From the NCBI GenBank assembly GCA_025765615.1, contig JAIVFJ010000006.1:1-64000 (forward strand): a DNA stretch of 64,000 bases. Reading direction: 5' to 3'. Source of the DNA: Zopfochytrium polystomum (Eukaryota; Chytridiomycota; Chytridiomycetes; Chytridiales; Chytridiaceae). Positions 43,291 through 55,074 of this stretch are shown piece by piece. Below the pieces are notes generated by a model. That model did not search any database and was not told where the DNA came from. It saw nothing but the letters and a program-made list of their open reading frames with translations. Position 1 is the stretch's first letter. Every line of letters starts with the position of its first letter. The translations under genes were made by a program, and so were the position numbers.

Positions 43291-43563
43291 TGTTATGAAT
43301 CACCCTCTGGAAACCTTCTGGAACCTTCTGGAACCTTCTTTGCTTTCCTGACTTGTCTTGTTGTCATTGGTATCATTGGTATCATTGTATTACTAATTGC
43401 TCTTCTGGAACTTTCTTTGAGACTTGACAAGGAAGACTCTCAAAAGGTATAAAAGGGGGATGGGGGACCTGTCCCATCCCTCAAGTGAATTATTGTTTCC
43501 AATACAATCATCGCTCCTCTCAGTTCCTTGTCTGCCTTGTCCTGTCCTGCCCTGTTCCTCAAA
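43291..43563 (+). repeat. Solo LTR of the chromovirus family, nested in copia
   Basis: Matches the LTR of the 28-32 kb element in reverse complement over its length, starting TGTTATGAATCACCCTCTGG and including TATAAAAGGGGGATGGG. It lacks about 35 bp near the start and has several substitutions. Flanks CCGTA (43286-43290) and CTGTA (43564-43568) match at 4 of 5 bases and may be a worn target duplication. It splits copia RT from RNase H. Confidence 0.85.
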
Positions 43564-43568
43564 CTGTA

Positions 43569-44418
43569 GGACACGGTACTGTGGAGATAGCAGAGAATGC
43601 GTTTGGCGGCAACCCAGTCAACTTCAGTTGGGCAACAGCCATGGAGATTTCAGGGCGAGTACCCAAGGAGAGATAGAGTAGACAGCCAATGAGTACTGCA
43701 AAAGGCTCAGGCGTAGGAGCGGAGGATGGGTCTCGCATATACAAGGTGTGCATGGGAGTGGAAACAGAGGCGCAGTCCGACAGGCCAAACCGTTGGAGGA
43801 TGGACTTAGCATAGCCAGTCTGATGAACTCGCATGCGAGTGAGATCAGGGGACGGCTCAATCTCAAGACAGATGAAGTTGCGAAAAACGGCGTGGAGGGC
43901 GTCCTTAATTGCGGAGATTTCGGTGGAGGTCGATCCAGCAATAAGGAGATCATCAACATAGGCTACAATAAAACTCTTGAGACCGTCGCAAACACGAACA
44001 TACACACACACGTCTGTTGGGGAAGGCATGAAACCAATAGACTGGAGATAAGCATCCAGAGTCTTGTTCCAGAGGTGAGGTGCCTGCTTCAGCCCATACA
44101 GGGAACAATTAAGCTTCCGGACATGATCGGGTTTTCCAGGGGCAACGTGACCAGGTTGCTCAATCTAAATGTCGCAGTCAATGGGTGCATAGAGGAAGGC
44201 AGTAGTGACGTCCATGTGGTGGATGGTGAGGCGCTTGCGAGCACAGACCACAAGCTGGAGAGTTTTGCAGTTGGGGCAGAAATGTTGTCAGAGTGGACGC
44301 CAGCGACTTGCCAGTAACCTTTGGCAACAAAACGTGCTTTATTCTGTGTGTGCGTCTGTCTTGATCCGAAATACCCAGCATGAAGGGAGGACAAGAGTGT
44401 CAATTGGGTGCGGGACAA
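43569..44418 (-). pseudogene. copia reverse transcriptase
   Basis: Two frames: 44418-44180 (KARFVAKGYWQVAGVHSDN) and 44150-43569 (SLYGLKQAPHLWNKTL in a second frame, TDVCVYVRVCDGLKS, FIVAYVDDLLIAGS, GYAKSILQRFGL). A frame change and an in-frame TAG separate them. The catalytic YVDD is intact. Confidence 0.75.
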
Positions 44419-44837
44419 GGTCCACGTGTCGTTTTCCCAACAGGAGGCAACCTCCTCCTCATGGGCAAGCCGCCTCTGCTCCGCATCAGGTCGACTATTG
44501 CAGTCACGTACTGCTTGGGAATTGTCAGTAGGACTGTCTCAGTGAGCGCTCCGACAAGGTCAGACTTGACACATTCAAGGAGCGTCGAGGGAGGAGCCAA
44601 GGATGGTGACTCCTCCCAAATAAGGCAACCGAAAGTGGTGAGGAGCCCAACAAACAGGGAAGAACCAGAACCATCAGGGCAGAGGTAGCCCTTTAGGTGC
44701 GAGTTGGGTTGGCGAATACAGGTGGAGCGACAGAGTCCTGCAGTGGTGGGAGAAGACTGCTGTCGATGAGTTTCTGGAGGCAGCAAACTGAGGGGAGGAA
44801 AATCAACATCATAGTGGGATGGCGGAGGAGTCAGAGA

Positions 44838-45805
44838 CTAGGGAACCACTGAGATGGCATCAGGTAAAGGCTGCTCAGGGGAAGGCGGGAGCGGAAAAAA
44901 CGAAGGAAGAGTGACATGGAGCAGTCGAGGATGCGGCGGGGTCAAGTGCCTCTGTAGCAGCGGTGTGGGGGACAGCACCACAGTCTGAGAGAGGCGTTGA
45001 CGAGTGAGTGGATGTCGGTGACAGTGTGAGTTTGTCAGGCACCACCACTGGGATAGCAGGGGTGGAAGTGGAATGTGAAAAGGATAAATAGACGCGACAG
45101 GATCTGTGGGAGAGTCAGACCCTGGTAGGCAAGAGAAGAAGAATAGTGAGGACGGATTAGCGGGCAGTTGAGGGTCAGAAGGGTCGAAGGTGTCCTCCCA
45201 GAAAATGATGTTTTGACTTAAAACTACACAACCAGAGGAGAGACCAACATGATATGCCTTTGAGTCGAGGTTGTAACTGACGAAGCGACCCTTTTCAACC
45301 TTTGGGTGAAGTTTTGAGGCACAGTCGTCCCAAACCCAAATGACAAAAGTGACACAGCCCCAGGTGTGGAGGTGTGAGAGGTCAGGCTTGTGGCTGTGGA
45401 TTTTCTTGTAAGGAGACTTTCTGTCAGCGCCAGGTAAGCAGTTGTGCGAGTAGACTGCTGTCATAAATGCCTCTCCCCGAAGAAGTGGGACGTGAGCAGC
45501 GTGGACCATGGAGGTGCACGTTCGGAGACCCCAATTTGTCTGTGATGAGCAGCACCAGGCGTTGCAAGTTGGTGTTCAATCCTGGCTTGATGTAAAGGAA
45601 GTCAGAAATCGAACCCCATGAATTCGGAGCCCCAATCTGAGCGAAAAACCTTGAGGGAATGGCGAGTCTTTGTTTCCAGAATTGTGCGAAAATCCTCAAA
45701 GTGTGCATATGTGGAGGCAGATGTGAGCGACTTTTGAAAACATTCTCGGACATAGTGCGTTGCTTCATCCCGGAAAGTACTAGTTTGCTTAAGCTGATTG
45801 AACAA
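44838..45805 (-). pseudogene. copia integrase fragments
   Basis: 45805-45602 holds part of the catalytic core (HYVRECFQKSLTSAST, LKVFRSDWGSEFMGF). 45509-44838 holds the C-terminal part (RGEAFMTAVYSHNCLPGAD, LSHLHTWGCVTFVIW, NLDSKAYHVG, IIFWEDTFD) and a Pro/Ser-rich linker. A frame change separates them. Confidence 0.7.
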
Positions 45806-46342
45806 ATTAATTCCTTAAGGTGCGAAGACGAGATGTCATTGAGCTTGGTAAGGTCAACAAGATAGAGCGATCGATCGACGAACAGTGTTTCATCATCTCC
45901 ATCACCGATCTGCCAGCGTCCGAAGCGGTTGGTAAGCAGTTGCATAAAACGAAGAACAAACAGATTCAAAAAAAGGAAGAAAAGTGGAATCGCCCTTACG
46001 GATGCTTGAGCCTCCATAGCAACTTGAGCCGGTTTGGCTGCCTTGTCCATAGCCGCTTTGAGCACATTCACTGAAAAGTCTTCTGAAGTTCCGTCTCCGT
46101 ATTTGAGCTATTCCTTGACGAATTCCTCCATCTTCGAGGGCAGCCGTGCCATCCAAATCATCATTGATTGAATGACCCGCCCATCTGCCCAGTTCAGAGA
46201 CTTCACCAATTTGCAGATGTAGTTTCCAACCGACTGCCTCGCGCGTTCCTGTGGCCCTCCTTGATGACTGCATCACGCCCCACACTGCTCTCTTCGGTCC
46301 ACCAATCAAACCTTGTCCCACCACGAAAAATTTCGGCACCAC

Positions 46343-47532
46343 AGATGCTACTTCACTGAAAATTTCGCGTCTGTCTCCCTGTCTGTCCCGCGACCATTCT
46401 ATATGATGTATAACCGATCACGCTGCTTTGCGCTACACCACAGCTTGTCTGTCTGCCTGTCCCCTGCCTCCACAAGGCAACAAACGGCGGCCAACCACAA
46501 TCGATCACTGCCCACACATATCACACGCTCGGAGGATTTTGTCCTGCAAACACCCGTTCTGTTGGGCCAGGAGGTTTTGGGCTTTCTTTCCCCATCAACG
46601 CATCGACTGCCTCAATCACGAGCCAACCTGCACAGCTTTCTTCCATTCTTCATCATCCGCCGTGCTGTTTCTCATCTTGACTTCTAACCATCTTTATCCT
46701 TCTCTATCCCAGCCCCAGCTGCGATCTTTGATTCTGGATTTACCTCACACTGGCTCCATGATCACGACCCCACAGGGTTTTCTATTATTGTTTTCTCAAT
46801 CATTTTAACCCTTCTTGGTTCTCAATCTAACACTCTCTTTTCATCGGATCGGCTGATGCTGTGATTGATGTCAGGTTCATCGACTTTCTTTGCTGATCCT
46901 GCTGTTCGATTGTCGTCTTTGATTTCACAGCAACTGCTGATCCAGTCTATTTTGAATTTTCACACAGGTTCCATTTCTCCCTTGCTTTCTTTACTTGCAG
47001 CATTCGCCAAACATACGCTGACATGGCCAATCTCATTTGGAAAATGTCTCCTCCCGCTCCTCCTGTTTTTAATATTCAGGCTGTCATTCTGGATCACAGC
47101 GATGTTCCCAACTTACCCAATCTGCTGGCACCGGAAACCTATGCATCACCCAGCTCACTGCTGGTGTTGTTGATACCTTTGATCAGCTGCAACCCTGGGT
47201 GTTCCCCACTCTTATTCAGAAGATCATCAGTGAACCTGGTGAGCGACTGCCCCCAGGCACTGCAGTGCACGACAATAACGCCCTCTGGATCTTCCAGCAC
47301 TGCCGGCGGCAACACCAGTCCCATTGTTCTTTGTCTCCTGACTCAGCTTACTTCCTGTCTTCCTCCTATGGCAACATTATGTCCTTTGACACGTCCACTG
47401 ACTCACCGACTGCAACAGTTTTCCCAAACCCTGCCATGGCAGGCAAATTTAAACTGCAGGTTCCCCTCCTGATTTTTCTCATCATCCTCACACTCTCTCA
47501 CACCTTCAAACTGGCTCCTTCCTCTTCTGATT
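46343..47532. other. Unassigned stretch between copia and LINE
   Basis: Plus-strand frames at 46865-47534 overlap and change frame but have protein-like patches (TWPISFGKCLLPLLLF, ANLIWKMSPPAPPVFNIQ, VILDHSDVPNLPNLLAPE, PTLIQKIISEPGERLPPG). I recognise no family. It may be an eroded gene or another transposon. Confidence 0.3.
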
Positions 47533-47553
47533 GATTTTTTTTTTTTTATTGTT

Positions 47554-47572
47554 CCAGCCCCAGAGGGGCTGG
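47554..47572. repeat. Perfect hairpin at the LINE 3' end
   Basis: CCAGCCCC, loop AGA, GGGGCTGG: an 8-bp perfect stem six bases from the poly(A) tail. 3' stem-loops are used by many LINE reverse transcriptases to recognise their RNA. Confidence 0.8.
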
Positions 47573-47859
47573 TGGGAAGAGAAAGAACCATCAACAGTGA
47601 ACTGCAATGGACTACGTCCAGGTATCACCTCAGCAAACCCACCCCATGCGCTACGGACTTACAGGGTCGTCAGGCATCTCCACCGCACATAAAGCCACAA
47701 TGATCAAAGGAGAAGGGGAAAACACAGAATCAAGAAAATAGAGAAGTGAGTCTGAAGGAGGTCAGTGTAAGAGAGGGGAGCATCTGTGAAAGATCGGTGG
47801 GTTGGGATAAGTCAGATTAGGCAACAGCCCATGTCAAGATTGAGAAGGGCAACAGTGGC

Positions 47860-50800
47860 TCAGTGAACGTTGGGGGGCTCAGCAGGAGGTGGGTGACAAG
47901 TGGCTCTTGCTTGTTGGCGTGAGGGGAGTTGTATTGTGTGGTGAAGCCAGATAATGCCTGCAACAAGTTTTATGCGGCTGAGGTAGTGGTCAATCCATCT
48001 GGAAGAAGCCTTGGTGCGTAAAAGCCAGATGCCTGGGCAAGTGTCAGTGGAGTGCCAGCGACTACACGTGGTGCAGCGAGGTTGAGAGGGTTGCGAAGAG
48101 CTGATATGAGTGCTGTGGGATGATGGAGTGGGAGGGAGGGAAGAGTTGATGTTTGGAGAAGACAGTGGGTGAGAGGCTGTGGAGCGAGGGTGAGAGGCCT
48201 GGGAATTTGGTGGAGGGGATCTGCGGGGCTTGGAGCGCTTGTCAGAGGGCTTGATGGACTTTGACTTCTCCCAAGAGATAGTGTCGTCCCCACAGGGGAT
48301 CCAAATAAGTCGATGGGCGTCAAGAAGGAGCTGAAGGAAAGCGGTGACAAGGGTTTTAAGGACAGAGGCAGCAGGGTTATCACATGAGAATAAGGTGTCA
48401 TAAAAGGATTGAGGGATGAAGCCACGAAGGAGGGAGAAAAAATTGATACAAGATTGATGATCAAAGAGAAATTCAGGGCAGGAGAGCCAGTAAATGGGAT
48501 GGGCTTGGGGAGGAGAGCGACCATGAGGTGCAGGAGGAACAGAGGAGGAAAGAGTTTCAGCAAAGGTGTTGCGAATCATGGCAATGGCGTCAGCAGCTGC
48601 AGGGCATTGCCAGACATGCTCTGTGGTTTCCAGAGTGTGGTGGCATCGACGACAGAGCCCATCAGGGTAGACTTGAGGGTGTCGTTGGTGTAGAACTTTT
48701 TGAGTGGGCAAAGTGTTGCTGAGGATTTGAAGTCGATACTTGCGACGAGCAGAGCCAGGGAGGGTGCCAAAGAGGGAAGAGGGTTTAATTCCAGAGTGGA
48801 GAACAAGAAATGTGGCTTCCCAATGAACTAGGTCAGGGTTGTGGGTGATGTGGGCAAAGGCTGAGGTGTTCAGAAGAGCAAAATGGTGAGAGAGACCTGT
48901 GAGGAGTCGCAGTTGTCGTCGAAGTTGGCCCAAGACGGGGTATTTGAGATGAAGGCGGTGGCTGGGAGGATCTGTTGTGAGAGGATTGGTAACAAAGTTG
49001 GGTCGGAAGTCAAGGGTACAGATGATGCCAGCTTGTCTGCTCGTTCGTTGCCAGCGTCACCGTTGTGTCCACGAACCCAGGAAACTTGTGGAGGGGGCCA
49101 ATCCAAGACTGTAGAGTGGCTGCAACACATGCCCAAAGGGTGGGGTGGGAAGTGGTGTGCAAAAGACGATGGAGGGAATCAGAGAGAGGAGGTGTGTTGA
49201 GCTCACTGTGTGGATGGGGACTAAAGGAGTTTGAGGGAAAGAGTTTCTCAAAGGTGTGAACCACTCCAAGATTGTCAAGTCGAAAAGTGAGGGGCAGGGA
49301 AAGCTTTGCAGTGATGGTGAGGGCAGCAAGGAGAGCAGCAATTTCAGCAGTTGTGGAAGAGGCAGAGATTGGAGGGAGGGCAAAATTCAAAGTTAAGCTC
49401 AAGGCAAACAACAGAGCCAGCCATGAAGCCCTCCTCGCGAAGGGAGCCATCAGTGTCAAAGGTCAAGGATGGGTGGGTATGAGCAAGGTCAGCAGGGAGG
49501 AGGGGCACATCCATTGGTTGAAAGCAGGGATTCGTGAAGGGAGCTGGATTGAAAGTGGAGTGGCGGGAGGTGAGGAGTGGGAAAGGTGTGGGTGTGAAAA
49601 CGGTGGCGGTGGGGGAAGGTGAGTTAACAAAGAAGATGGGCTGGGAGGGTCGAGTTGCAGTAGCAGTTGTGCGGCTGCTGAGGGGGCTGTGTAGGTGGAG
49701 TGTGCAAGGGAAGTTGGATTGTAGGGAGAGATGTGCTTGCTGCAGGGGTAAGAGAATGGGGGGGAGCCAATGGGGCAGCCAAGGCATTGGACCAAGTGGA
49801 AATTGTGGGAGGAAGGGTGAAGGCATTCAGGGAGCCTGGAGTAGTGATGAGAAAGGAGTTGGGGGTTTGGGAGTGTGTGAGTCCAGTTAACAATGCAGAA
49901 GAATTCCACTTGTGGTGGGGTCATCAGACGGAAAAAAACTGCCACAAGCAAGGGGGGGATGGTGAAGGGGATCCAAAGAAGATGGGTAGAAGGGATTGTA
50001 AAGAGGACCATCAGGAGGGCTGTGGTAAAAGACTGGAGAGCCAAAGGTGGGAGAAGCGAAAATAAAGGTCTTAATGATGTGGTACACTTCACAGAGTTTG
50101 TCAGGGAGAGAGCTGTCTTTGTAAGCAGGACTGGTGAGGCGGAGGTCAAAAAGTTGTTCAAAAAAGAAGACTGAGTGTGAATGGAGAGTGGGAAGCACTT
50201 TGAGAAAAATATGCCAAGGAACTAATGAGTTGATGGAGTGAGCATGAACAGAAAATAGGGGTGGACCAGAGTATTGGAAGGATGTTTGTTGGTTAAAAAG
50301 GAGGGGAATGAGAGACTTGGTGAAGTGTTTTTTTGGCTGGGACAAGGGTAAGGGATGTGAGAAAACTGGAGCTCCAGAGGCCAGGTCAAGTTGGAGGCAG
50401 TGCATCATGACACGGCTTATGTGGCCAATGAGAGAGGGGGAGTTCAAGCGAGAGTTGAGGTCAACAATCATGTCAGAGCAGTATTCATTGTAAAAGTCAG
50501 GGAAGTTGTGGGTCATGGGGTGATGGAGGAGGGCATTGGGAAAAGAGGTGCAGTAGCCAACCAGGCGTTTGAAGGTTTTGCGACAGAGTGTGGTGAGGTT
50601 GTTGAGGAAAGTACGGGGGAGGATGGCAGTTTTCCACAGAAAGCGGACACATGGGAGGAGAACGTTACGGATGAGGTAAGAAGCAATTTTGTCACCCATC
50701 TTTTTGTGTTTGATAATGTTGAGGAAATTGGTGGTGGTGGAAAGGATTTGCTGCTGTGCTGCTGAGCTCATACCGTCTGCTGTGAAGTAGTTGCCTAGGT

Positions 50801-53502
50801 GTCAAAAGGTGGTGTTTGGGGGGTGGATGGGAAGGACTGCGGTGCCCCAGTTGATGGTGGTAGGTGCTGATCGCGGGGTGTTGACGGCGGAGATGAAGAT
50901 TTTCTTGGTGTTAGACTCGATGTCGTTATGTGACTGGTACTCAAAGAGGAGGTTGGCCTGAAGCTGCAGATCCTCCAGGGTGCTGGAGAGGGTGTTGGTG
51001 TTGTCGACAAGGGCAAAGCCAGTAACAGAGACAGGGGGTGGGGGGTTGAAGAATTGGACAGGGAAGTTATGAGGGGTGGGAACTGAGAAAATGAAACCGG
51101 TGGTACAACGATCAAGAACGCAAAGAACAGGGTCCTAAAAGATACGCCAATCAAGGGGTCCCTCAAGGGAGCCTTGCTGAATCATAGTGCCAATGGGGAA
51201 GGAAGGGGATGGGCCAAAAGCTGTGATGACAGAGGAATGAAAACGACGTTGGGAATTGACACGCATGCGAACATAAGAAGAGGGGAGGTGAAATACGTTC
51301 CCAGGAGGCAATGAGGCCAGCAACAGGGGCGCTGTCAAAAGCTTTCTTAATGTCGTTGAGGAGAGGGTAAAAAGGCTGTTTAGTGGAATGGGCAAGGTCA
51401 AGGGCGTAGCATACAAGGTGGAGAGGCGGGTCAGGAGAAGAGCCAGGTAGGGCAGAGAAGCTGCGACCAAGGAGTACATTGTGAGAAGAGAGGATGGAAG
51501 AGATATGAGAAAGACGGATGGATTGAACAACTTTGGCAGCAAGTTCGCAGAGGCTGATTGGACGGAGGTTAGTTGATGTCACCACCCCATGCAGCTTTCT
51601 TGGGTATGGGGAAGATGGAGGAAGATGCCCAAGAGTCTGGGATGTCAAGGAAGAGAAAAGAGCGAATGATGAGGGAGGAGAAGAATGCAAGAGCATCAGG
51701 ACCAGCTGCGAGGAGAAGCTCTCTGGAGATTTGGGAGGGGCCAGGGGCTTTGTTTGAGGCAAGAGATGTGAGAGCGTTTTTGACGTCGTTGGCAGAAGGG
51801 GGCAGCATAACCTTGGAGAAAAGATCTGGGGGGATGTGGGGACGGGGTTGCATCTCAGAGTGAAATGGAGAGGATGGTGGGAAGGGAGTGAGGGTACAAG
51901 GGTGAAACCAGTGTTCAACCTGTTGTTGGCAGATACCAGGGACAAGGTCAGGATCGTGGGTGATTGAGGGACCTTCGGCAGTAGTATAGCGAATGTGGTC
52001 GATGCTAGAGTTGCTGCGTGTGCGGTTGAGGACAGTCTTTATCTTGCCAGAAGAGAAAAGGTCGTGTCTATGTGTGAGAGCTGTGGCAATGTCCTCCATT
52101 TTGTGCTTTTCTGCTGCCTGGCGTTGGGCACGGTAGATGGCCTGGCGATGGCGGTTGAGGGCGGGGAGTAAAACATCACGATAGTCAGTTGTGTCAAAGA
52201 AGCGGGCTTTGTACTGAGAGTGGATGTGGGACAAGAAGGAGTAAGACTGATCTGCGCCCACTCAGATGGGGTCAAAGGAATGGAAGGGAAGATGTTAGCC
52301 AGATCATGCGCAGGGTCTTTGGCAAGTGCCCACAGTTTCTCTACTTTCCAACGTGAAACAAGGAATGGTTTGGCACGGCAATCTATCTTTGGCGCTACTG
52401 AGGAGGTTCCCTTGTGAGGAAGGAACTTTTTGCCAAGCCGAAGCAGTAACTCGTGGAATGATGTGGAGAGTGTGTCAAGGTGGCTGACGAGGAGTGATGC
52501 ACGTTCTGGGGAGGGGTATTGAAAGGGTAGGGATGGAGAATGGAGGAACTCAAGCTCGGACGGGAGAAGAATGCTGTCCAAGGCTGCAAGGGCTGCTGAG
52601 AGGGGGGCAAGCTCAACTGAGACGGCTGAAGTGTAATTGTTGAGTTGCTCCTCTGAAGCTTCCAGGGGTTTGATGACCTGCCGGCGCAGAGGGGAGAAGG
52701 GAAAAGTGTGGAAGGGGGAGGAAGCAAGAATTATGTTGAAGGGAAGGTGGTCTGAAGTGTCAGTGAGATGGGGCTCTTCAAGTGGAGAAGAAATGTTAGC
52801 TTCAGTGACGTAGTCAAGAGCAGGTGGTGAGAGCTAAATGTTGTCCAAATGAGAGGAGTAGGAGCCAGCAGTGTGTGTGTAAGAGGGTAAGTCTGGGTGC
52901 AGGTGTCGAAAGGAATCAACAAAGCCTTTCAGGGAGAGGGTGGGGAGGAACCCATGGCGGGAAATAGGTGTGGGGGCTCTGGTGGAGTGGTCCAGGGGGT
53001 CAGTGATGGCATTCCAGTCACCAAACCAGAAGGCTTGGTGGGGTGAGGTGGAGTCAGATGAGGCAAGAGAGTTGCACCATTTTTGCAAGTCAGGGAGTTC
53101 CTCAGATTGGGGGTCAGCAGGCCAGTAAATATTTTGCAGGAGGATGGAGTGTCGAGCAAAAGATAAGGTGAGGGCAATGGCACGAGTTCCAAAGTGGGAG
53201 ACGTCAGTGATGTGTGGTGCCAGGGAAGATGAAATGATGAAACCAACGCCAGCGTGACGGGAGGGGGTGGAGGATATGAAGAAACCTTTGTAATTCCTAG
53301 TGATGTGACGAGTGGAGTGGGTGGCCTCTGTGTCAGAGCAGCCAGTTTCTTGAATGGCAAGGATGGTGGTTTTGGTGTGATCAAGCCAGTGGAAGATAGA
53401 TGCAGCCTTGGTGGGGAAGGCACGACAGATGTTCCAAGTTGCAAAGCGAGGGAGGGGTGGTGGTGTTGGGGGTGGTGTGCTAGGCACAGGGCTAGTTGAC
53501 AT
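47860..53502 (-). pseudogene. LINE ORF2: endonuclease, reverse transcriptase, RNase H
   Basis: Endonuclease from ATG 53502: ATWNICRAFPTK, AIQETGCSD, GVGFIISSS, WFGDWNAITDP and SSHLDNI, then a TAG at 52834-52836, with TSDHLPFN following in frame. RT: NKAPGPSQIS, RPISLCELAAK, NDIKKAFDSAP (motif A), IQQGSLEGP, and TGFALVDNTNTL where VDD would be expected at motif C. RNase H: FDTDGSLREEG, TTAEIAALLAAL, FRLDNLGVV and WVRGHNGDAGNERADKLA. A C-terminal knuckle reads CRRCHHTLETTEHVWQC. At least five frame changes occur along it, for example near 52250 and 51570. It is not functional. Confidence 0.8.
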
Positions 53503-53545
53503 AGTTGACTAAGGGGTGCAGGAAGTCCTGCTAATAATGTCTCTG

Positions 53546-53562
53546 TTTTTTTTTTTTTTTTT
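53546..53562 (-). repeat. 17-A run between LINE ORF1 and ORF2
   Basis: A 17-base A-run on the sense strand, 64 bases after the ORF1 stop and 44 before the ORF2 ATG. Confidence 0.7.
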
Positions 53563-53625
53563 GAAGAAATAGGAGTGATATCAATAGCAAAGGGGCTTTC
53601 ACAAAAGAATGAATAAGAATATTGG

Positions 53626-55074
53626 TCAAGTTGAGGCAGTGTTCCTGGTTTTTGAGGCAGTTTTTGGGGCAGGTTTGGCAGCAGGTTTGGGGACAGGTTT
53701 GGGGGCAGTTCTGTTGGGAGGAGTTGAAGAGGAACTGGAGCTTGAGTGTGTGGTGACAGCTGATTGAGCTGGGACAGTCGTAGTAGAAGAAGGTTCAGCG
53801 GAGGAACGGTCGTCAAGGTCCTCATCAATCGGATCATTGTATTTCAACCATTCTTCAATTGTCTGGAGGCGAGAGCTGAGGAGCTGGGTGGTCGTGTCCA
53901 CTGTGGTGAGGCGGCTGTCCAATTGTGCAGTGAGTGGCTCCAGTGTGGTGACTTGCTGATTTAGGTTGTGGATGGCGCCAGCATGGTTTTTGAGTGAAGT
54001 ATCCACATTGGCTGCAGCAGCTGCAAGTCTCTGAATGTCGTGGTCCACCTTTGCTAAGCTGTGTTCCAGTGCTGCAGGGATTGGCTCAAGTTGGGTAAGC
54101 TTAGTGGTGAGTTTTTGGATGTCAGTGCGTACTGTTGTCTGATGCTCTTTCAGCTCTGTGCGCAAGGAGGTCGGTTGTGCGAGAAGCTGTTGCTGGATGT
54201 TTTCAAGGACCTTCAAAATTGACTGCAGCTGTGGAGGAGGGACAGAAGGGGGAGCAGGCAGGACAGGTGGGGGAGTTGTGGTGTCAGGAGGGGCCTGAGC
54301 TGTCTGGCTGTTGTCTTTGGCTCCCTCCTTAACCAAGCCACTTCAGCAGATTCCAGAGGGGCAGCCAGTTTTGCAAGATTGAGAGGTATGGTTGGAGTTT
54401 CCACAATGGCGACAGCAGGGGAAGGGAGTGAAATCTTCCTTTTGGAGTGGGTGAAATTGGAGTGCACGGCCATTGAAGACAACTGATTGGTTAGTTTTTT
54501 GCAACATCAATGCGCGGGTTGTAAAAACAAAATGGGCAGACGACAAAAGGCCAGCAGTTCCCTTTGCTGAGTTGAAGAATCCTGGAATGCGAACTGACGT
54601 GCACCCAAACTCATATTGGATGGCCTCAAGGTCATAGATACTTGTGGAGCGACAAATGTTATAAAGGACAGCTGTGCGTTGCTTTTCATCACTGATTTGC
54701 TGCTGGTTTTCTGCAGAAGGTTCCAGTGGTCGAATTGTGACACCTGCACCCATAATAGTTATGAACTGAGGGGGATTGTGAGGAGGGCCGTCAAAAAGAA
54801 CTGTGGCAGATGTGGAGGTGGAAAGCTGGTGGTGTGCAAAATGAATAGCCATTATGGAGCCACAGGAGGATAAAGCAGAGGTGATTGCATGACACAGGGA
54901 GTTCTTTTGCTCATCAAAGTTCTTTCTAGTAGTTCCAGGAGCCAGGTGTTGGAGTACGAGTTGGTTGGCAGGTTCGTTGGTGAATTCTGTGGCAGCAGCT
55001 GGTAGTCGACAGGTGTAAGAAAATTTAATGTGTGGGGATGTGGTCTGAAGACGGGCAGCCTGTTCGTCCGACAA
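53626..55074 (-). pseudogene. LINE ORF1: RNA-binding protein with coiled coil
   Basis: Starts at ATG 55074. The first part has an RRM-like stretch (LYNICRSTSIYDLEAIQ, YEFGCTSVRIPGFFNS) and a CCHC knuckle (CCRHCGNSNHTSQSC). An in-frame TGA at 54343-54345 follows. The same frame then continues to 53626 with a Pro-rich segment, a long heptad-like region (LQSILKVLENIQQQLLAQ, HSLAKVDHDIQRLAAAA, LDSRLTTVDTTTQLLSS) and a Pro/Lys-rich tail. The order zinc knuckle then coiled coil is the reverse of many LINE ORF1 proteins. A point mutation CGA to TGA would explain the stop. Confidence 0.65.

Larger units (their letters stand above)
42727..46342 (-). mobile_element. Ty1/copia element, decayed, with nested solo LTR
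   Basis: In minus-strand order: gag remnant (about 46150-45900, MARLPSKMEEFVKE, NVLKAAMDKAAKP), integrase fragments (DEATHYVRECFQKSL, KVFRSDWGSEFM, HNCLPGADRKSPYKKIH), RT (RFVAKGYWQVAGV, FIVAYVDDLLIAG, YAKSILQRFGLSDC) and RNase H (STQEVLWLFQLLSNL, IDICHHFICEKVQ, GILTKPLPADSF). The RT keeps intact YVDD. Several frameshifts and internal losses separate these parts; the 5' LTR was not identified. Confidence 0.8.
47535..55074 (-). mobile_element. Non-LTR retrotransposon (LINE) with RNase H
   Basis: Minus strand: ORF1 with CCHC knuckle and coiled coil, ORF2 with apurinic-type endonuclease, RT, RNase H and a C-terminal CCHC, then a 3' UTR of about 300 bp ending in AATAAA and a 13-A tail (47535-47547). 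The order endonuclease-RT-RNase H-zinc knuckle is that of fungal Tad/I-type LINEs. Many lesions are present. No target duplication was found and the 5' end is unknown; the region above 55.1 kb may be its 5' UTR. Confidence 0.85.

Noticed and set aside
47023..47534. Gene encoded on the plus strand next to the LINE tail
   Set aside because: Frames shift repeatedly and match no family; kept only as an unassigned stretch.
54343..54345. Stop-codon recoding (selenocysteine or read-through) in LINE ORF1
   Set aside because: The element has many other lesions; a CGA to TGA mutation is simpler.
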